A stretch of DNA of 64,000 nucleotides from an uncultured Oscillospiraceae bacterium (lineage in GTDB: Bacteria; Bacillota; Clostridia; Oscillospirales; Oscillospiraceae), in the NCBI GenBank assembly GCA_910584835.1, contig CAJUEG010000001.1, positions 1-64,000 of the forward strand, read 5' to 3'. This document shows, piece after piece, positions 33,697 through 41,663 of this stretch. The position numbers and the translations under genes are program-made. Position 1 is the stretch's first letter. Every line of letters starts with the position of its first letter. Under the pieces are notes generated by a model that saw only the letters and a list, made by a program, of their open reading frames with translations, was not told the DNA's origin and searched no databases.

Positions 33697-34584
33697 CTAT
33701 TCGCCCCAGGAAAAGGTCTTGCTGACCTCTATGGCGGCGTCGAAAAAAGGCACATAGGCCGGGTACATAGTTTCGCGGCAGGCCAGGCCGGACTGGACAT
33801 GGGTATCAAAGTTCAGGGGGACGCAGGAAAAGCCCGTAAATTCGTTTGCGATATTCCCATTTAGAAAACAGATATCTCCGGCGTCGCAGGCGTCTATAAT
33901 GGAGAAGCGGTTGCTCTCTATTTCCCGGAAGTCCACATGGATTCCCGTATTCTCCAGATACATCTGCAAATAGCGCAGCAGGCTGATGCAATTTGTCGCG
34001 AGGGTGTTCCCCTCCAGCTCCTCAGGCCCAATCATCGCCTTGTTTGCCAAAGGGTGATCGCTGCGCATTAAGCACCAGGAGCGGATGTCGTACAGCTTCT
34101 GAAAATAGACGCCCCTCGGCACATAGCCGTCAATGCAGTAGTGCTCGATGATATCATACTCATCCCGGACCAGACCGTCGATCCAGTCGTCGGTCTTTGT
34201 TCTTGCCGGAATGAACTGAACCTTCAAAGCTCCGTCTGTTGATTTGTAGGATGCGCACACCTTTTCCATGAACTCCATCGGAACGATGGTCAGCATAAAT
34301 GGGATGCGGATGGAGGCGTTTGACTCCTCAATGCGGCGGCACTGGGCAATCGTTTGGCTGTATGTCTGGAATATCTGCAAGGTGCCCTTGTAAAATATAT
34401 TGCCCGACGGCGTCAGCGTGCATCCGGTGCTGTTGCGGTGGAACAGCTTAAAGCCCGCGGCAGACTCCAGCAAGTTGAGCTGCTGGAGCAGCGCCTGAGG
34501 CGTAATGTACAATTCCCTGGCCGCTGAGGTGATGCTGCCGGTCTCCGCGATTGCGAGAAATGATTTCAACCACTTGTCGTTCAT
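33697..34584 (-). CDS. LysR-family regulator
   Basis: A 295-residue LysR-type regulator. The winged HTH is at the N-terminus (LKSFLAIAETGSITSAARELYITPQALLQQLNLLESAAGFKLFHR), followed by the periplasmic-binding-protein-like effector domain from about residue 90. It is divergent from the VOC/acyl-CoA dehydrogenase/Etf operon and likely activates it in response to a substrate or its CoA thioester. The minus-strand promoter TTGACC-18-TATAAT (34667-34696) places the start of transcription in the shared gap. Confidence 0.9.
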   Translation of the reverse strand: MNDKWLKSFLAIAETGSITSAARELYITPQALLQQLNLLESAAGFKLFHRNSTGCTLTPSGNIFYKGTLQIFQTYSQTIAQCRRIEESNASIRIPFMLTIVPMEFMEKVCASYKSTDGALKVQFIPARTKTDDWIDGLVRDEYDIIEHYCIDGYVPRGVYFQKLYDIRSWCLMRSDHPLANKAMIGPEELEGNTLATNCISLLRYLQMYLENTGIHVDFREIESNRFSIIDACDAGDICFLNGNIANEFTGFSCVPLNFDTHVQSGLACRETMYPAYVPFFDAAIEVSKTFSWGE

Positions 34585-34666
34585 CCATATTCCACCTCGT
34601 ATCTATGTCAGACTTAACATGCTGTCACAATGTTCTTTATTCCGTTCCAAAATTGTCTATGTTATC

Positions 34667-34696
34667 ATTATAACAGCGGCAAAAAAATGCGGTCAA
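34667..34696 (-). promoter_or_regulatory. Promoter of the LysR gene
   Basis: On the minus strand, TTGACC (34691-34696), an 18-base spacer and TATAAT (34667-34672). Confidence 0.6.
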
Positions 34697-34774
34697 TTAG
34701 CAAAATCGCACAAAAGACAACCCGCCGTGAAAAATCTGTATCCCCTCAAAAAAGAGAATGTGGAGGAATTCAAA

Positions 34775-35341
34775 ATGAGCGATCAGAAAATGCAAGTTGG
34801 CAGCCTGCACCACCAGATGACCACCGTAAAGGACATGGACGAGGCGATCCATCTCTACCAGGACGTGCTGGGCCTGACCCTCAACGCCCGGCTGATGGTC
34901 CCCAACGACGCGCTGTCCGACGACGTAGGCTCCGAGGCCATCTGGGGCGACGTGGACCACGTCTGGGAGATCGCCACCCTGGACAACGGCAGGGGCGCCC
35001 CCATCGAGCTGTGCCACCCCATTTACCCCGCCGTGGTGGTTATGGACAAGAGCACCGACTACGGCTTCACCGGACACACCGAGCAGGGCTTCGCGGTGGA
35101 GGACATCAACGCCTGGTATAAATGGATTGTGGACAACGGCTACCGCCCCCAGAGCGAGCCATGGGAAGCCGCCCCCGGCTGCATGACCTTCGTGTTCTAT
35201 GACAAGGAGGGCAATGTCATCCAGCTGTATGAGGACAGCGAGCACCCCGCCATCCCCCGCTGGACCACCATCCCCGGGATGCCCAAGGGCGATTTCCGCA
35301 CCCCCGAGCAGAAGGCCATGTGCGAAAAGACCTACAAATAA
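34775..35341 (+). CDS. VOC-family (glyoxalase/epimerase-like) protein
   Basis: A 189-residue vicinal-oxygen-chelate protein. The N-terminal half has HHQMTTVKDMDEAIHLYQDVLGLTL and the C-terminal half GFTGHTEQGFAVEDINAWYKWIVDNGY then FVFYDKEGNVIQLYED, the Glu being a usual metal ligand. VOC proteins include glyoxalases, methylmalonyl-CoA epimerases and extradiol dioxygenases; the reaction here is not known. ATG 34775 follows GGAGGA; the frame extends upstream without homology. First gene of the operon, 15 bases before a second VOC gene. Confidence 0.82.
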   Translation: MSDQKMQVGSLHHQMTTVKDMDEAIHLYQDVLGLTLNARLMVPNDALSDDVGSEAIWGDVDHVWEIATLDNGRGAPIELCHPIYPAVVVMDKSTDYGFTGHTEQGFAVEDINAWYKWIVDNGYRPQSEPWEAAPGCMTFVFYDKEGNVIQLYEDSEHPAIPRWTTIPGMPKGDFRTPEQKAMCEKTYK

Positions 35342-35356
35342 GAGGAGGCGGCAGTT

Positions 35357-35785
35357 ATGTTCAAAATTCAGCGGTTCGACCATATGCATATCCACCCGGA
35401 CGACTTTGACGGCTTCATTGAGAAATTCCAGAAGTTCATGGGAATGGATTTCTTCATGAAGGACGACATGACGGAGCGGTACGGGACCCAGGTGGCCTTT
35501 GAGCCTGCCCCCATCGGCGTGGAGTGCTTCAAGGTGACGGATACCGGCAAGAGCCTGGTGGCCAAGCTGACCAGCCAGGTCCGGGGCATCTACTGCGTCT
35601 GCTTCAAGGTGGACAGCCTGGAAAACGCCATCCGGGACATGGAGGCAAAGGGGTGGAAGATGCTGGAATACTACGACAACAGCCCCATCCTGGAGGCCCT
35701 GTTCGACACCTAGAAGGACCTGGGCTTCTACATTGAGCTGACAGAATACCCCTTTGAGAGCATGCGGGAGCTGGCGGGAGCATAG
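35357..35785 (+). pseudogene. VOC-family protein interrupted by an in-frame TAG
   Basis: The frame begins FKIQRFDHMHIHPDDFDGFIEKFQKFMGMDF and continues normally to ILEALFDT. A TAG follows at 35711-35713, and the same frame then continues KDLGFYIELTEYPFESMRELAGA to a second TAG at 35783-35785. The region after the first TAG contains the GFYIELTEY strand that holds a metal-ligand Glu in VOC proteins, so the 118-residue product would lack it. This may be a nonsense mutation (CAG or AAG to TAG), a sequencing error, or readthrough. It sits between intact genes of an otherwise conserved operon. Confidence 0.75.
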
Positions 35786-35826
35786 GACGTTTGGACGCAT
35801 CAACATAACGTAAGGAGGAACAAACT

Positions 35827-36966
35827 ATGTGGTATATGACTGAGGAGCGCAGGCAGCTCCAGAAGATGGTGCACGACTTCGCGGAGGCGGAGGTCCGCCC
35901 CTTTATCAAGGAGATGGAGACCCGGGAGGCTTTTCCCCACGAGATCATCAAAAAGGCCGGCGAGCTGGGCCTGATCAGCCTGTTCTTCCCGGAGCAGGTG
36001 GGCGGCATGGGCCCCAAGTGGGTGGAGATGGGCATTTTCCTGGAGGAGATCGGCAAGGTCTCCAACTGCGCCAGCAACGCCTTCTCGTCTTTGTATGCCG
36101 GCTGCTCGCTGCTGCTGCAGCTGGGCAACCCGGAGCTGATCCAAAAGGTCATCCTCCCCGTGATGGCGGGCGATATGGTGGTGGCCTCCGTCCAGTCCGA
36201 GCCCACCGGCGGCTGCCGCATCCAGGACTACACCTGCACCGCCGCCATTGAGGGCGGCGAGGTGGTCATCAACGGCGGGAAAATCTTCTGCACCAACGCC
36301 GGGCAGTCCAAGTATTACACGGTCAACTGCAAGACCAAGGCCCCCTATGCCCCGCCCATGGGCTCCACCACCCTGGTGCTGGTCCCCGACGACGCGCCGG
36401 GCTTCCAGGTGGGCCACATCGAGAACAAGCTGGGCTGGCACGGCTCCTGCACCGGCCAGCTTTACTTCAACAACTGCCGCCTGCCCGCCAGCAATATCCT
36501 GGCCTCCTTCGACATGGACGAGAGCTCCATGGCGGCCGGTGCCTTCTCCGTCAGCATCCTCATGGCGGCGGCGATGCTGGGCAGCGCGGAGGGCGTCTTT
36601 GAAAAGACCCTGGCTTACGCCAAGGAGCGCAAGCACGGCGACAAGTCCCTGTTCGACTCCTACCAGGCCATGCGCCACATCTTCGCCGACCTGAAAATGG
36701 ACATCGAGCAGCTGCGCGGCCTGGTGTTCGGCGTGCTGGACGACCTGGACCACGGCAACTACGACGTGACCGTCCCCGCCCTGGCCGCCAAGGTCAAGGG
36801 GGCCAAGCTGTTCGAGCGGGTGGCCAGCGAGTGCATCGTCCTGTACGGCGGCAACGGCACCATTGTGGAGAGCGACATCGAGCGCTACTACCGCGACGCC
36901 AAGATGAACGCGCTGGGCGGCATGTCCATCCATCACCTGACGGACATCGTGGCCAACGCGCTGTAA
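35827..36966 (+). CDS. Acyl-CoA dehydrogenase
   Basis: A 379-residue flavoprotein of the acyl-CoA dehydrogenase family, full length. The N-terminal helical domain includes LQKMVHDFAEAEVRPFIKEME and GGMGPKWVEMGIFLEEIGK; the middle beta domain has QSEPTGGCRIQDY and INGGKIFCTNAG; and the C-terminal helices include LYGGNGTIVESDIERYYRDAK. Where short- and medium-chain enzymes have the catalytic Glu in YEGTSEIQ, this protein reads LGGMSIHH, so that Glu is missing; a base elsewhere, as in isovaleryl-CoA dehydrogenase, is possible. Electrons should pass to the EtfBA pair encoded next. The acyl-CoA substrate is unknown; no CoA ligase or transferase is nearby. Confidence 0.87.
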   Translation: MWYMTEERRQLQKMVHDFAEAEVRPFIKEMETREAFPHEIIKKAGELGLISLFFPEQVGGMGPKWVEMGIFLEEIGKVSNCASNAFSSLYAGCSLLLQLGNPELIQKVILPVMAGDMVVASVQSEPTGGCRIQDYTCTAAIEGGEVVINGGKIFCTNAGQSKYYTVNCKTKAPYAPPMGSTTLVLVPDDAPGFQVGHIENKLGWHGSCTGQLYFNNCRLPASNILASFDMDESSMAAGAFSVSILMAAAMLGSAEGVFEKTLAYAKERKHGDKSLFDSYQAMRHIFADLKMDIEQLRGLVFGVLDDLDHGNYDVTVPALAAKVKGAKLFERVASECIVLYGGNGTIVESDIERYYRDAKMNALGGMSIHHLTDIVANAL

Positions 36967-36981
36967 GGGAGCGGAAGTCCT

Positions 36982-37767
36982 ATGGCATTGAACATAGCGG
37001 TATGCATGAAGGTGGTCCCCAACCCGGAGCAGTACGACCGCATTCAGCTGGACCCTGTGACCAAAACCTTGGTCCGCACCGGGGTGGATTCCGTCATCAA
37101 CTCCGCCGACCTCCACGCCATCGAGCTGGCCCTCCAGCTCAAGGCCCGGTACGGCGGCAAGATCACGCTGATCTCCATGGGGCCCAGCAGCATCAAGCCC
37201 CAGCTGCGGGAGGGCCTGTCCTACGGCTGCGACGCGGCGGTGCTGGTCAGCGACCGAAAGTTCGGCGGCGCGGACTCCCTCGCCACGTCCTACACGCTGG
37301 CGGAGACGGTGAAAAAGCTGGGCGGATTCGATCTGATCCTGCTGGGCAACGCCAGCGAGGACGGGGCCACCGCCCACGTCCCCTCCCAGCTGGGCGAGCT
37401 GCTGGGCCTGCCCCACATCACCGACGTATCCGCCTTCGACGCTGAGAGCGAGGCCAGCGTCCGGGTGAAAAAGACGGTCAGCGGGGCCGCCTGTGAGTAC
37501 CGGGCCGCCCTGCCCGCGGTATTGGGCGTGACCCGGCGGCTCAACAAGGTGCGCCATCCCTCGGTCATGGGGATATTCGGCGCGAAAAGCAAGCCGCTCA
37601 CCACCCTGACGGCGGCGGATTTCGACGGACTGGATGAGAGCCGCCTAGGACTGATTGGCTCGCCCACCCAGCCCGGGGAGTATCGGAACGTGGCCCACAG
37701 CCGGACCTGTAAGGAACTGAACAGCGTGGCCGAGCTGCTGAAGGTCATCAGCATGGTAAGGGGGTAG
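36982..37767 (+). CDS. etfB: Electron transfer flavoprotein subunit beta
   Basis: A 261-residue EtfB. It starts IAVCMKVVPNPEQYDRIQLDP and contains DLHAIELALQLKARYGGKITLISMGP, DLILLGNASEDGATAHVPSQLGELLGLPHI and LPAVLGVTRRLNKVRHPSVMGI, in normal family order. It forms the heterodimer with EtfA and binds AMP (or FAD in bifurcating forms). Placed between the dehydrogenase and etfA, it is probably dedicated to this dehydrogenase. Confidence 0.93.
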   Translation: MALNIAVCMKVVPNPEQYDRIQLDPVTKTLVRTGVDSVINSADLHAIELALQLKARYGGKITLISMGPSSIKPQLREGLSYGCDAAVLVSDRKFGGADSLATSYTLAETVKKLGGFDLILLGNASEDGATAHVPSQLGELLGLPHITDVSAFDAESEASVRVKKTVSGAACEYRAALPAVLGVTRRLNKVRHPSVMGIFGAKSKPLTTLTAADFDGLDESRLGLIGSPTQPGEYRNVAHSRTCKELNSVAELLKVISMVRG

Positions 37768-37771
37768 GACA

Positions 37772-38749
37772 GTGGACAACATTTGGATTTTTGCCGAACA
37801 GGCCGGTGGAGAAATCCACTCCTCCTTCTATGAGCTGCTCTCCAAGGCCCGAGAGCTGTTTCCCCAGGCGGTATTGACCGCCGTGGCCTTTGGCGGCGAC
37901 AACACCCGTGCGATAGACGTGCTGCAGGCCAGCGGCGCGGGGGCCGTCCTCAGCGCCGCCCACGAAAAGCTGGCGGATTACCGCCCCGACTGCTATGCTG
38001 AGACGCTGGTGCGGCTGGCCGGGGCGGAGAAGCCGGACGTCATCCTCATTGCGGCCACAGAGATCGGCTCCGAGCTGGCGCCCACCGTGGCGGCAAGGCT
38101 GAACACCGGGCTGGCCGCCCACTGCGCGGACCTCTGCCTGGGAGACAGCGGCGAGTTGATTTCCCTGATCCCCGCGTTTGGCGGAAAGCTCATGGGCGAG
38201 ATTCTCATACCCGAGGCCCGCCCGTTCATGGCAACGGTAAAGCCAGGCGTGTTTGAAAGGCACAGCCTGCCGCCCGCGCCGGAGGTCAAGGTGACCCAGG
38301 CGGACACCGGCTTCCTGGACAGCTTCCAGGGCAAAATCGAATTTCTCGGGGCCCAGGCCGCCGAGCATAAGGCGGCCTCCATTGAGGCGGCTGAGGTGGC
38401 GGTGTGCGCAGGGCTGGGCATCTCCAGCCGGGAGAACTGGGACAAAGCCCGGGAGCTGGCCCGCCTGCTGAAGGGCTCCCTGTGCTACACGCGCCCGGTG
38501 GTGGACATGGGCTATACCGACACCGAGGACGCCATGGTGGGCACCAGCGGCAAGATGATACGGTCCAAGCTGTACATTGGCTTCGGCGTGTCCGGCGCGT
38601 CCCACCACGTCTGCGGCATGAAGGACAGCGGAACCATCATCAGCGTCAATACCAATGAGAAGGCGGAAATCTTCAATGTCTCCGATTACAAGTTTATCGG
38701 CGACAGCGGCGCGGTGCTGGATGAGCTGCTGGCGGCGTTAAAGAATTGA
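37772..38749 (+). CDS. etfA: Electron transfer flavoprotein subunit alpha
   Basis: A 325-residue EtfA starting at GTG 37772 (VDNIWIFAEQAGGEIH). The C-terminal FAD domain is clear: RPVVDMGYTDTEDAMVGTSGKMIRSKLYIGFGVSGASHHVCGMKDSGTIISVNTNEKAEIFNVSDY. There is no N-terminal ferredoxin extension of the kind seen in CarE. It starts four bases after etfB. Last gene of the operon before a terminator. Confidence 0.93.
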   Translation: MDNIWIFAEQAGGEIHSSFYELLSKARELFPQAVLTAVAFGGDNTRAIDVLQASGAGAVLSAAHEKLADYRPDCYAETLVRLAGAEKPDVILIAATEIGSELAPTVAARLNTGLAAHCADLCLGDSGELISLIPAFGGKLMGEILIPEARPFMATVKPGVFERHSLPPAPEVKVTQADTGFLDSFQGKIEFLGAQAAEHKAASIEAAEVAVCAGLGISSRENWDKARELARLLKGSLCYTRPVVDMGYTDTEDAMVGTSGKMIRSKLYIGFGVSGASHHVCGMKDSGTIISVNTNEKAEIFNVSDYKFIGDSGAVLDELLAALKN

Positions 38750-38755
38750 CGCTCA

Positions 38756-38812
38756 AAGGCCCCGCCCGATCCAATCAGGCTGATTTTGGCTTGACAGGTC
38801 GGGCGGGGCTTT
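38756..38812. terminator. Terminator between etfA and the antiporter gene
   Basis: An 11-bp GC-rich stem (38759-38769 with 38799-38809), A-rich before and CTTT after, with a long loop. The genes converge here. Confidence 0.7.
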
Positions 38813-38818
38813 CCCGCT

Positions 38819-40033
38819 TTACGGGAGGAGCGGATCGTTTCGCTGTCTCAGCAGCTTTTGATAAGACCGGTCCATTCCAATTGCGCCCAATGGAGCCGTA
38901 ATCAGGATAGACAGCACGGCGACAGACAAAACGATATTTCCGCAAGGCAGTCCGAGCGCCAGGGGGACAGAGCCGATTGCCGCCTGGACGGTGGCCTTTG
39001 GAAGATAGGCGATCATACAGTAAAGGCGCTCTTTACGGTTTAAATTCGTGCCAAGCATACACAGCCATACGCCCGCGCATCGGAACAGGAGACCTATCAC
39101 GATCATCAATACCGCGCCAAGCCCGGCTTGCAGGGTGTAGCGGATATCCACCGCGGCCCCCACCAGCACGAACAGGATAACCTCAGCCGCAAGCCAGAGC
39201 TTGCCGTACTTTTCCCGCAGCCGGCCCGTCACCTTGGGGGTGCTTTTCATGGCGAGCACCAGGGCCATGCTCATGACCGCCAGCAGACCGGAGACCGCCG
39301 CGACGCCATCCAGCCAGTCCTCCACCGCAAGCAGGAGGAAGGAGACGCTCAGCACAAGGATGACTTTTACGCTGTTTCGGATCTGGCCCTGGTGCGCACA
39401 GCTCCACTCAAAAAACCACGCCAGGGCAGATCCCGCGGCCGCGCCAAGCAGGATGCCCAGCACAATGGAGATCGGGATATTGATGAATTCCGTAATCCGC
39501 GCGCCGTTTCCCTGCGCCATGCCCACAAATGTACTGAACAGAACAATGACAAACACATCGTCCAGCGACGCCCCGGCCAGGATCATCTGCGGGATTCCCT
39601 TGTCTGTGCCGTATCCCTCGTCCATCAGCTGCACCATCCGGGGCACGACCACTGCCGGGGAGACAGCGCCCAGCACCGCCCCCATGACCGCCGCTTCCAC
39701 ATGGTCGATGCGGAGGACAAACGGCGCGAACAGGACGAAAGCGAGTATCTCGAAAAGCGCGGGCAAAAAGGACATGAGTATGGCTGGACGGCCCACTTTT
39801 TTCAAATCCTCAAGGTTGAGCGACAGGCCGGCTCTGATGAGGATGATGACCAGCGCCATCTGACGCAGATCCGCCGAAACGCTGAGGATGGACGGGTCCA
39901 GCAGGTCAAGGACGCAGGGGCCCAGCAGAATGCCCGCCAGCAGCATGCCGATGATGCGCGGCAGCTTTATTTTTTGGAAAACAGACGCGAGGGACAGTCC
40001 GGCCAGGAAGATGAAAGCCAGCGAAGTCAACAT
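38819..40033 (-). CDS. Cation/proton antiporter of the CPA superfamily, fluoride-regulated
   Basis: A 404-residue membrane protein with about 12 hydrophobic segments in the CPA (NhaP/KefB-like) family. Family features are FQKIKLPRIIGMLLAGILLGP near the start, LSLNLEDLKKVGRPAI, VMGAVLGAVSPAVVVPRMVQLM and ILAGASLDDVFVIVLFSTFVG, with the paired Asp-Asp expected in the ion site. It has no C-terminal regulatory domain. A fluoride riboswitch sits in its leader, and antiporters of this type are known fluoride-riboswitch targets, so the protein probably helps lower cellular fluoride or counter the linked proton load. ATG 40033 has AGGAGG upstream. Confidence 0.85.
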   Translation of the reverse strand: MLTSLAFIFLAGLSLASVFQKIKLPRIIGMLLAGILLGPCVLDLLDPSILSVSADLRQMALVIILIRAGLSLNLEDLKKVGRPAILMSFLPALFEILAFVLFAPFVLRIDHVEAAVMGAVLGAVSPAVVVPRMVQLMDEGYGTDKGIPQMILAGASLDDVFVIVLFSTFVGMAQGNGARITEFINIPISIVLGILLGAAAGSALAWFFEWSCAHQGQIRNSVKVILVLSVSFLLLAVEDWLDGVAAVSGLLAVMSMALVLAMKSTPKVTGRLREKYGKLWLAAEVILFVLVGAAVDIRYTLQAGLGAVLMIVIGLLFRCAGVWLCMLGTNLNRKERLYCMIAYLPKATVQAAIGSVPLALGLPCGNIVLSVAVLSILITAPLGAIGMDRSYQKLLRQRNDPLLP

Positions 40034-40084
40034 AAAAATACCTCCTAAAATACGCAGAAAAGCCGATGCCTCCTGCGATGTCAA

Positions 40085-40147
40085 ATCACAGAAGTCATCA
40101 GCTTTTACAAGCGGTTTAGGTTGCCCAAGGGAGAACCTCATTCCCTG
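40085..40147 (-). ncRNA. Fluoride riboswitch (crcB motif)
   Basis: On the minus strand the leader reads GGGAATGAGGTTCTCCC, then AACC, AACCGC and GCTGATGACTTCTG, the conserved order of the fluoride aptamer: a short stem with ATGAGGTTC, the pseudoknot strand, and the closing CTGATGRCTYCTG segment. It lies between a good promoter and the antiporter start. Recognised by eye from the motif. Confidence 0.88.
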
Positions 40148-40153
40148 CAGGTC

Positions 40154-40182
40154 ATTATAGCCGTTTACCGCGCAAATTGCAA
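40154..40182 (-). promoter_or_regulatory. Promoter of the fluoride-riboswitch transcript
   Basis: On the minus strand, TTGCAA (40177-40182), a 17-base spacer and TATAAT (40154-40159), directly before the aptamer. Confidence 0.75.
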
Positions 40183-40349
40183 GAGCCGGTTAAGATTTTT
40201 TGCGCCAAAATTCAAAATTTAGCGGTGTTTTTCCACTTCAGCAAAAAAACGTATGGTCAAGGCGAATTTTTGAATATACGCCGGGACCACGGTTCCCTAC
40301 AATATACAAAGCGGGCGGAAAATCCCGCCCCGCCTTTTGAGATGCCGGC

Positions 40350-41564
40350 TCAAATGTTTTCGCCCTTTTCCCGGTACTCGGTAGGCGTACATCCCGCCGT
40401 CTGGAGGAACACCGTGCAGAAATAGCTCCGGGAGCAGAAATGCAGCTTCTCTGAAATCTCCTGGATGCTGAGCTCGGTGGCCGCCAGAAGGAGCTTGGCC
40501 CGTTCCATGCGGGCGGCCTTGATATACTCGGTCACCGTGGTTCCCGTCTCCTCTTTGAACTTTCGGGAGAGGTAGTACTTGGAATAGCCCGCCTGCTGGG
40601 CCAGTGTTTCCATGGAAAGATCGTCCTCCACATGAAGCTCAATGTAGTCGCAGCAGGCGCGAATCCGGCGCGACACATCCGGATTGGTGCGGCACTTGTG
40701 TACCCGCTCAATGAAGTCGGCATACATGGTAAAACTGTATGCCCCGATCTGCTCGATGGAGGAACAGTCCTCCACGCTCTGGATATACTGGTCCCCCAGC
40801 CGATACGCCTGGTCGGGGGCCAGCCCGCCCGCGATGGCCTCCCGGACGCACAGGGAGGTGAATACGATCACCGAGGTCTTGGCCTGCCGCAGAGGATCGG
40901 TCCCCGTCACAGGGATGCCCCCGCTGACCGTTTGGCTGTTGTTCAGCGCCCATTTGTAGTTCAGGTCACCCTCCCGCACCATCCGCAGCAGCGCCCGCTC
41001 GCCCCGGTAGATGATATCGCGGTCCCGCATGGGTTTTGGATGGGGAGACGCCCCCAGCTTTTCAGCGGGCTGCCAGTAGATATCGCTGGCCCGAAGGGTC
41101 TCATCTGTGACACAGCAGTGGAGCATCAGCGCGTACTGCACCAGCAGGGGGCGCATGATGACCGAGAGCTGCTCCACCGCCCGCAGCAGCTTCTGGCTCC
41201 AGGAGGGGTAATGGGCAAACTGCTCGTAGTTGTGCAGCGCCCAGCGCATCCCGGTGATGGAGATATCCGTGGTGAGGATGGGCCCCAGCACATAGAGGCA
41301 CTCCAATCTACCATTCAGCCGGCCGCCCACCGCCGCCCACTCCAATCCAATAGGAGAACCCAGCATCATGGGGGCGGCATCCCCCTCCAGGTGCTGCCAG
41401 GCCCGCTCGTAACAGCCAAAAGCGCAGAACGCCTCATGAAAAATATCGCGCTCCGGGCAGTTGGTATCCACCACCTGGCGCCCGGGCCCATAGCGCCAGA
41501 GATAGACCGGGTTTCCGCACAGCAGCTGGGTCCGAAATTGTGATACCCGTTCCTCGGTGGTCAT
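40350..41564 (-). CDS. AraC-family regulator with PocR-like sensor domain
   Basis: A 404-residue regulator with the same layout as the protein at 24978. The N-terminal PocR-like domain shows FRTQLLCGNPVYLWRYGPGR and LGSPIGLEWAAVG. A middle region (SGGIPVTGTDPLRQAKTSVIVFTSLC) is clearly shared with the paralogue, and the C-terminus is an AraC double HTH (METLAQQAGYSKYYLSRKFKEETGTT; SIQEISEKLHFCSRSYFCTVFLQTAG). Divergent from the esterase and pentose-kinase operon, which it probably activates. ATG 41564 has AAGGAGG upstream. Confidence 0.88.
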   Translation of the reverse strand: MTTEERVSQFRTQLLCGNPVYLWRYGPGRQVVDTNCPERDIFHEAFCAFGCYERAWQHLEGDAAPMMLGSPIGLEWAAVGGRLNGRLECLYVLGPILTTDISITGMRWALHNYEQFAHYPSWSQKLLRAVEQLSVIMRPLLVQYALMLHCCVTDETLRASDIYWQPAEKLGASPHPKPMRDRDIIYRGERALLRMVREGDLNYKWALNNSQTVSGGIPVTGTDPLRQAKTSVIVFTSLCVREAIAGGLAPDQAYRLGDQYIQSVEDCSSIEQIGAYSFTMYADFIERVHKCRTNPDVSRRIRACCDYIELHVEDDLSMETLAQQAGYSKYYLSRKFKEETGTTVTEYIKAARMERAKLLLAATELSIQEISEKLHFCSRSYFCTVFLQTAGCTPTEYREKGENI

Positions 41565-41589
41565 GGGATAACGCCTCCTTCCGATTATT

Positions 41590-41618
41590 AGTATAACCTG
41601 TTTTTCAAAGCCGTGCAA
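41590..41618 (-). promoter_or_regulatory. Promoter of the second PocR-AraC regulator
   Basis: On the minus strand, TTGCAC (41613-41618), a 17-base spacer and TATACT (41590-41595). Confidence 0.6.
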
Positions 41619-41663
41619 CCCGCCAATTTGGATCTATAACCGTTCTGAAAGGAGCACGATGAT

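Noticed and set aside
35357..35713. TAG as evidence for pyrrolysine
   Set aside because: No pyl gene or tRNA was seen in the window, and the position is not a known pyrrolysine site; kept only as a possibility to check.
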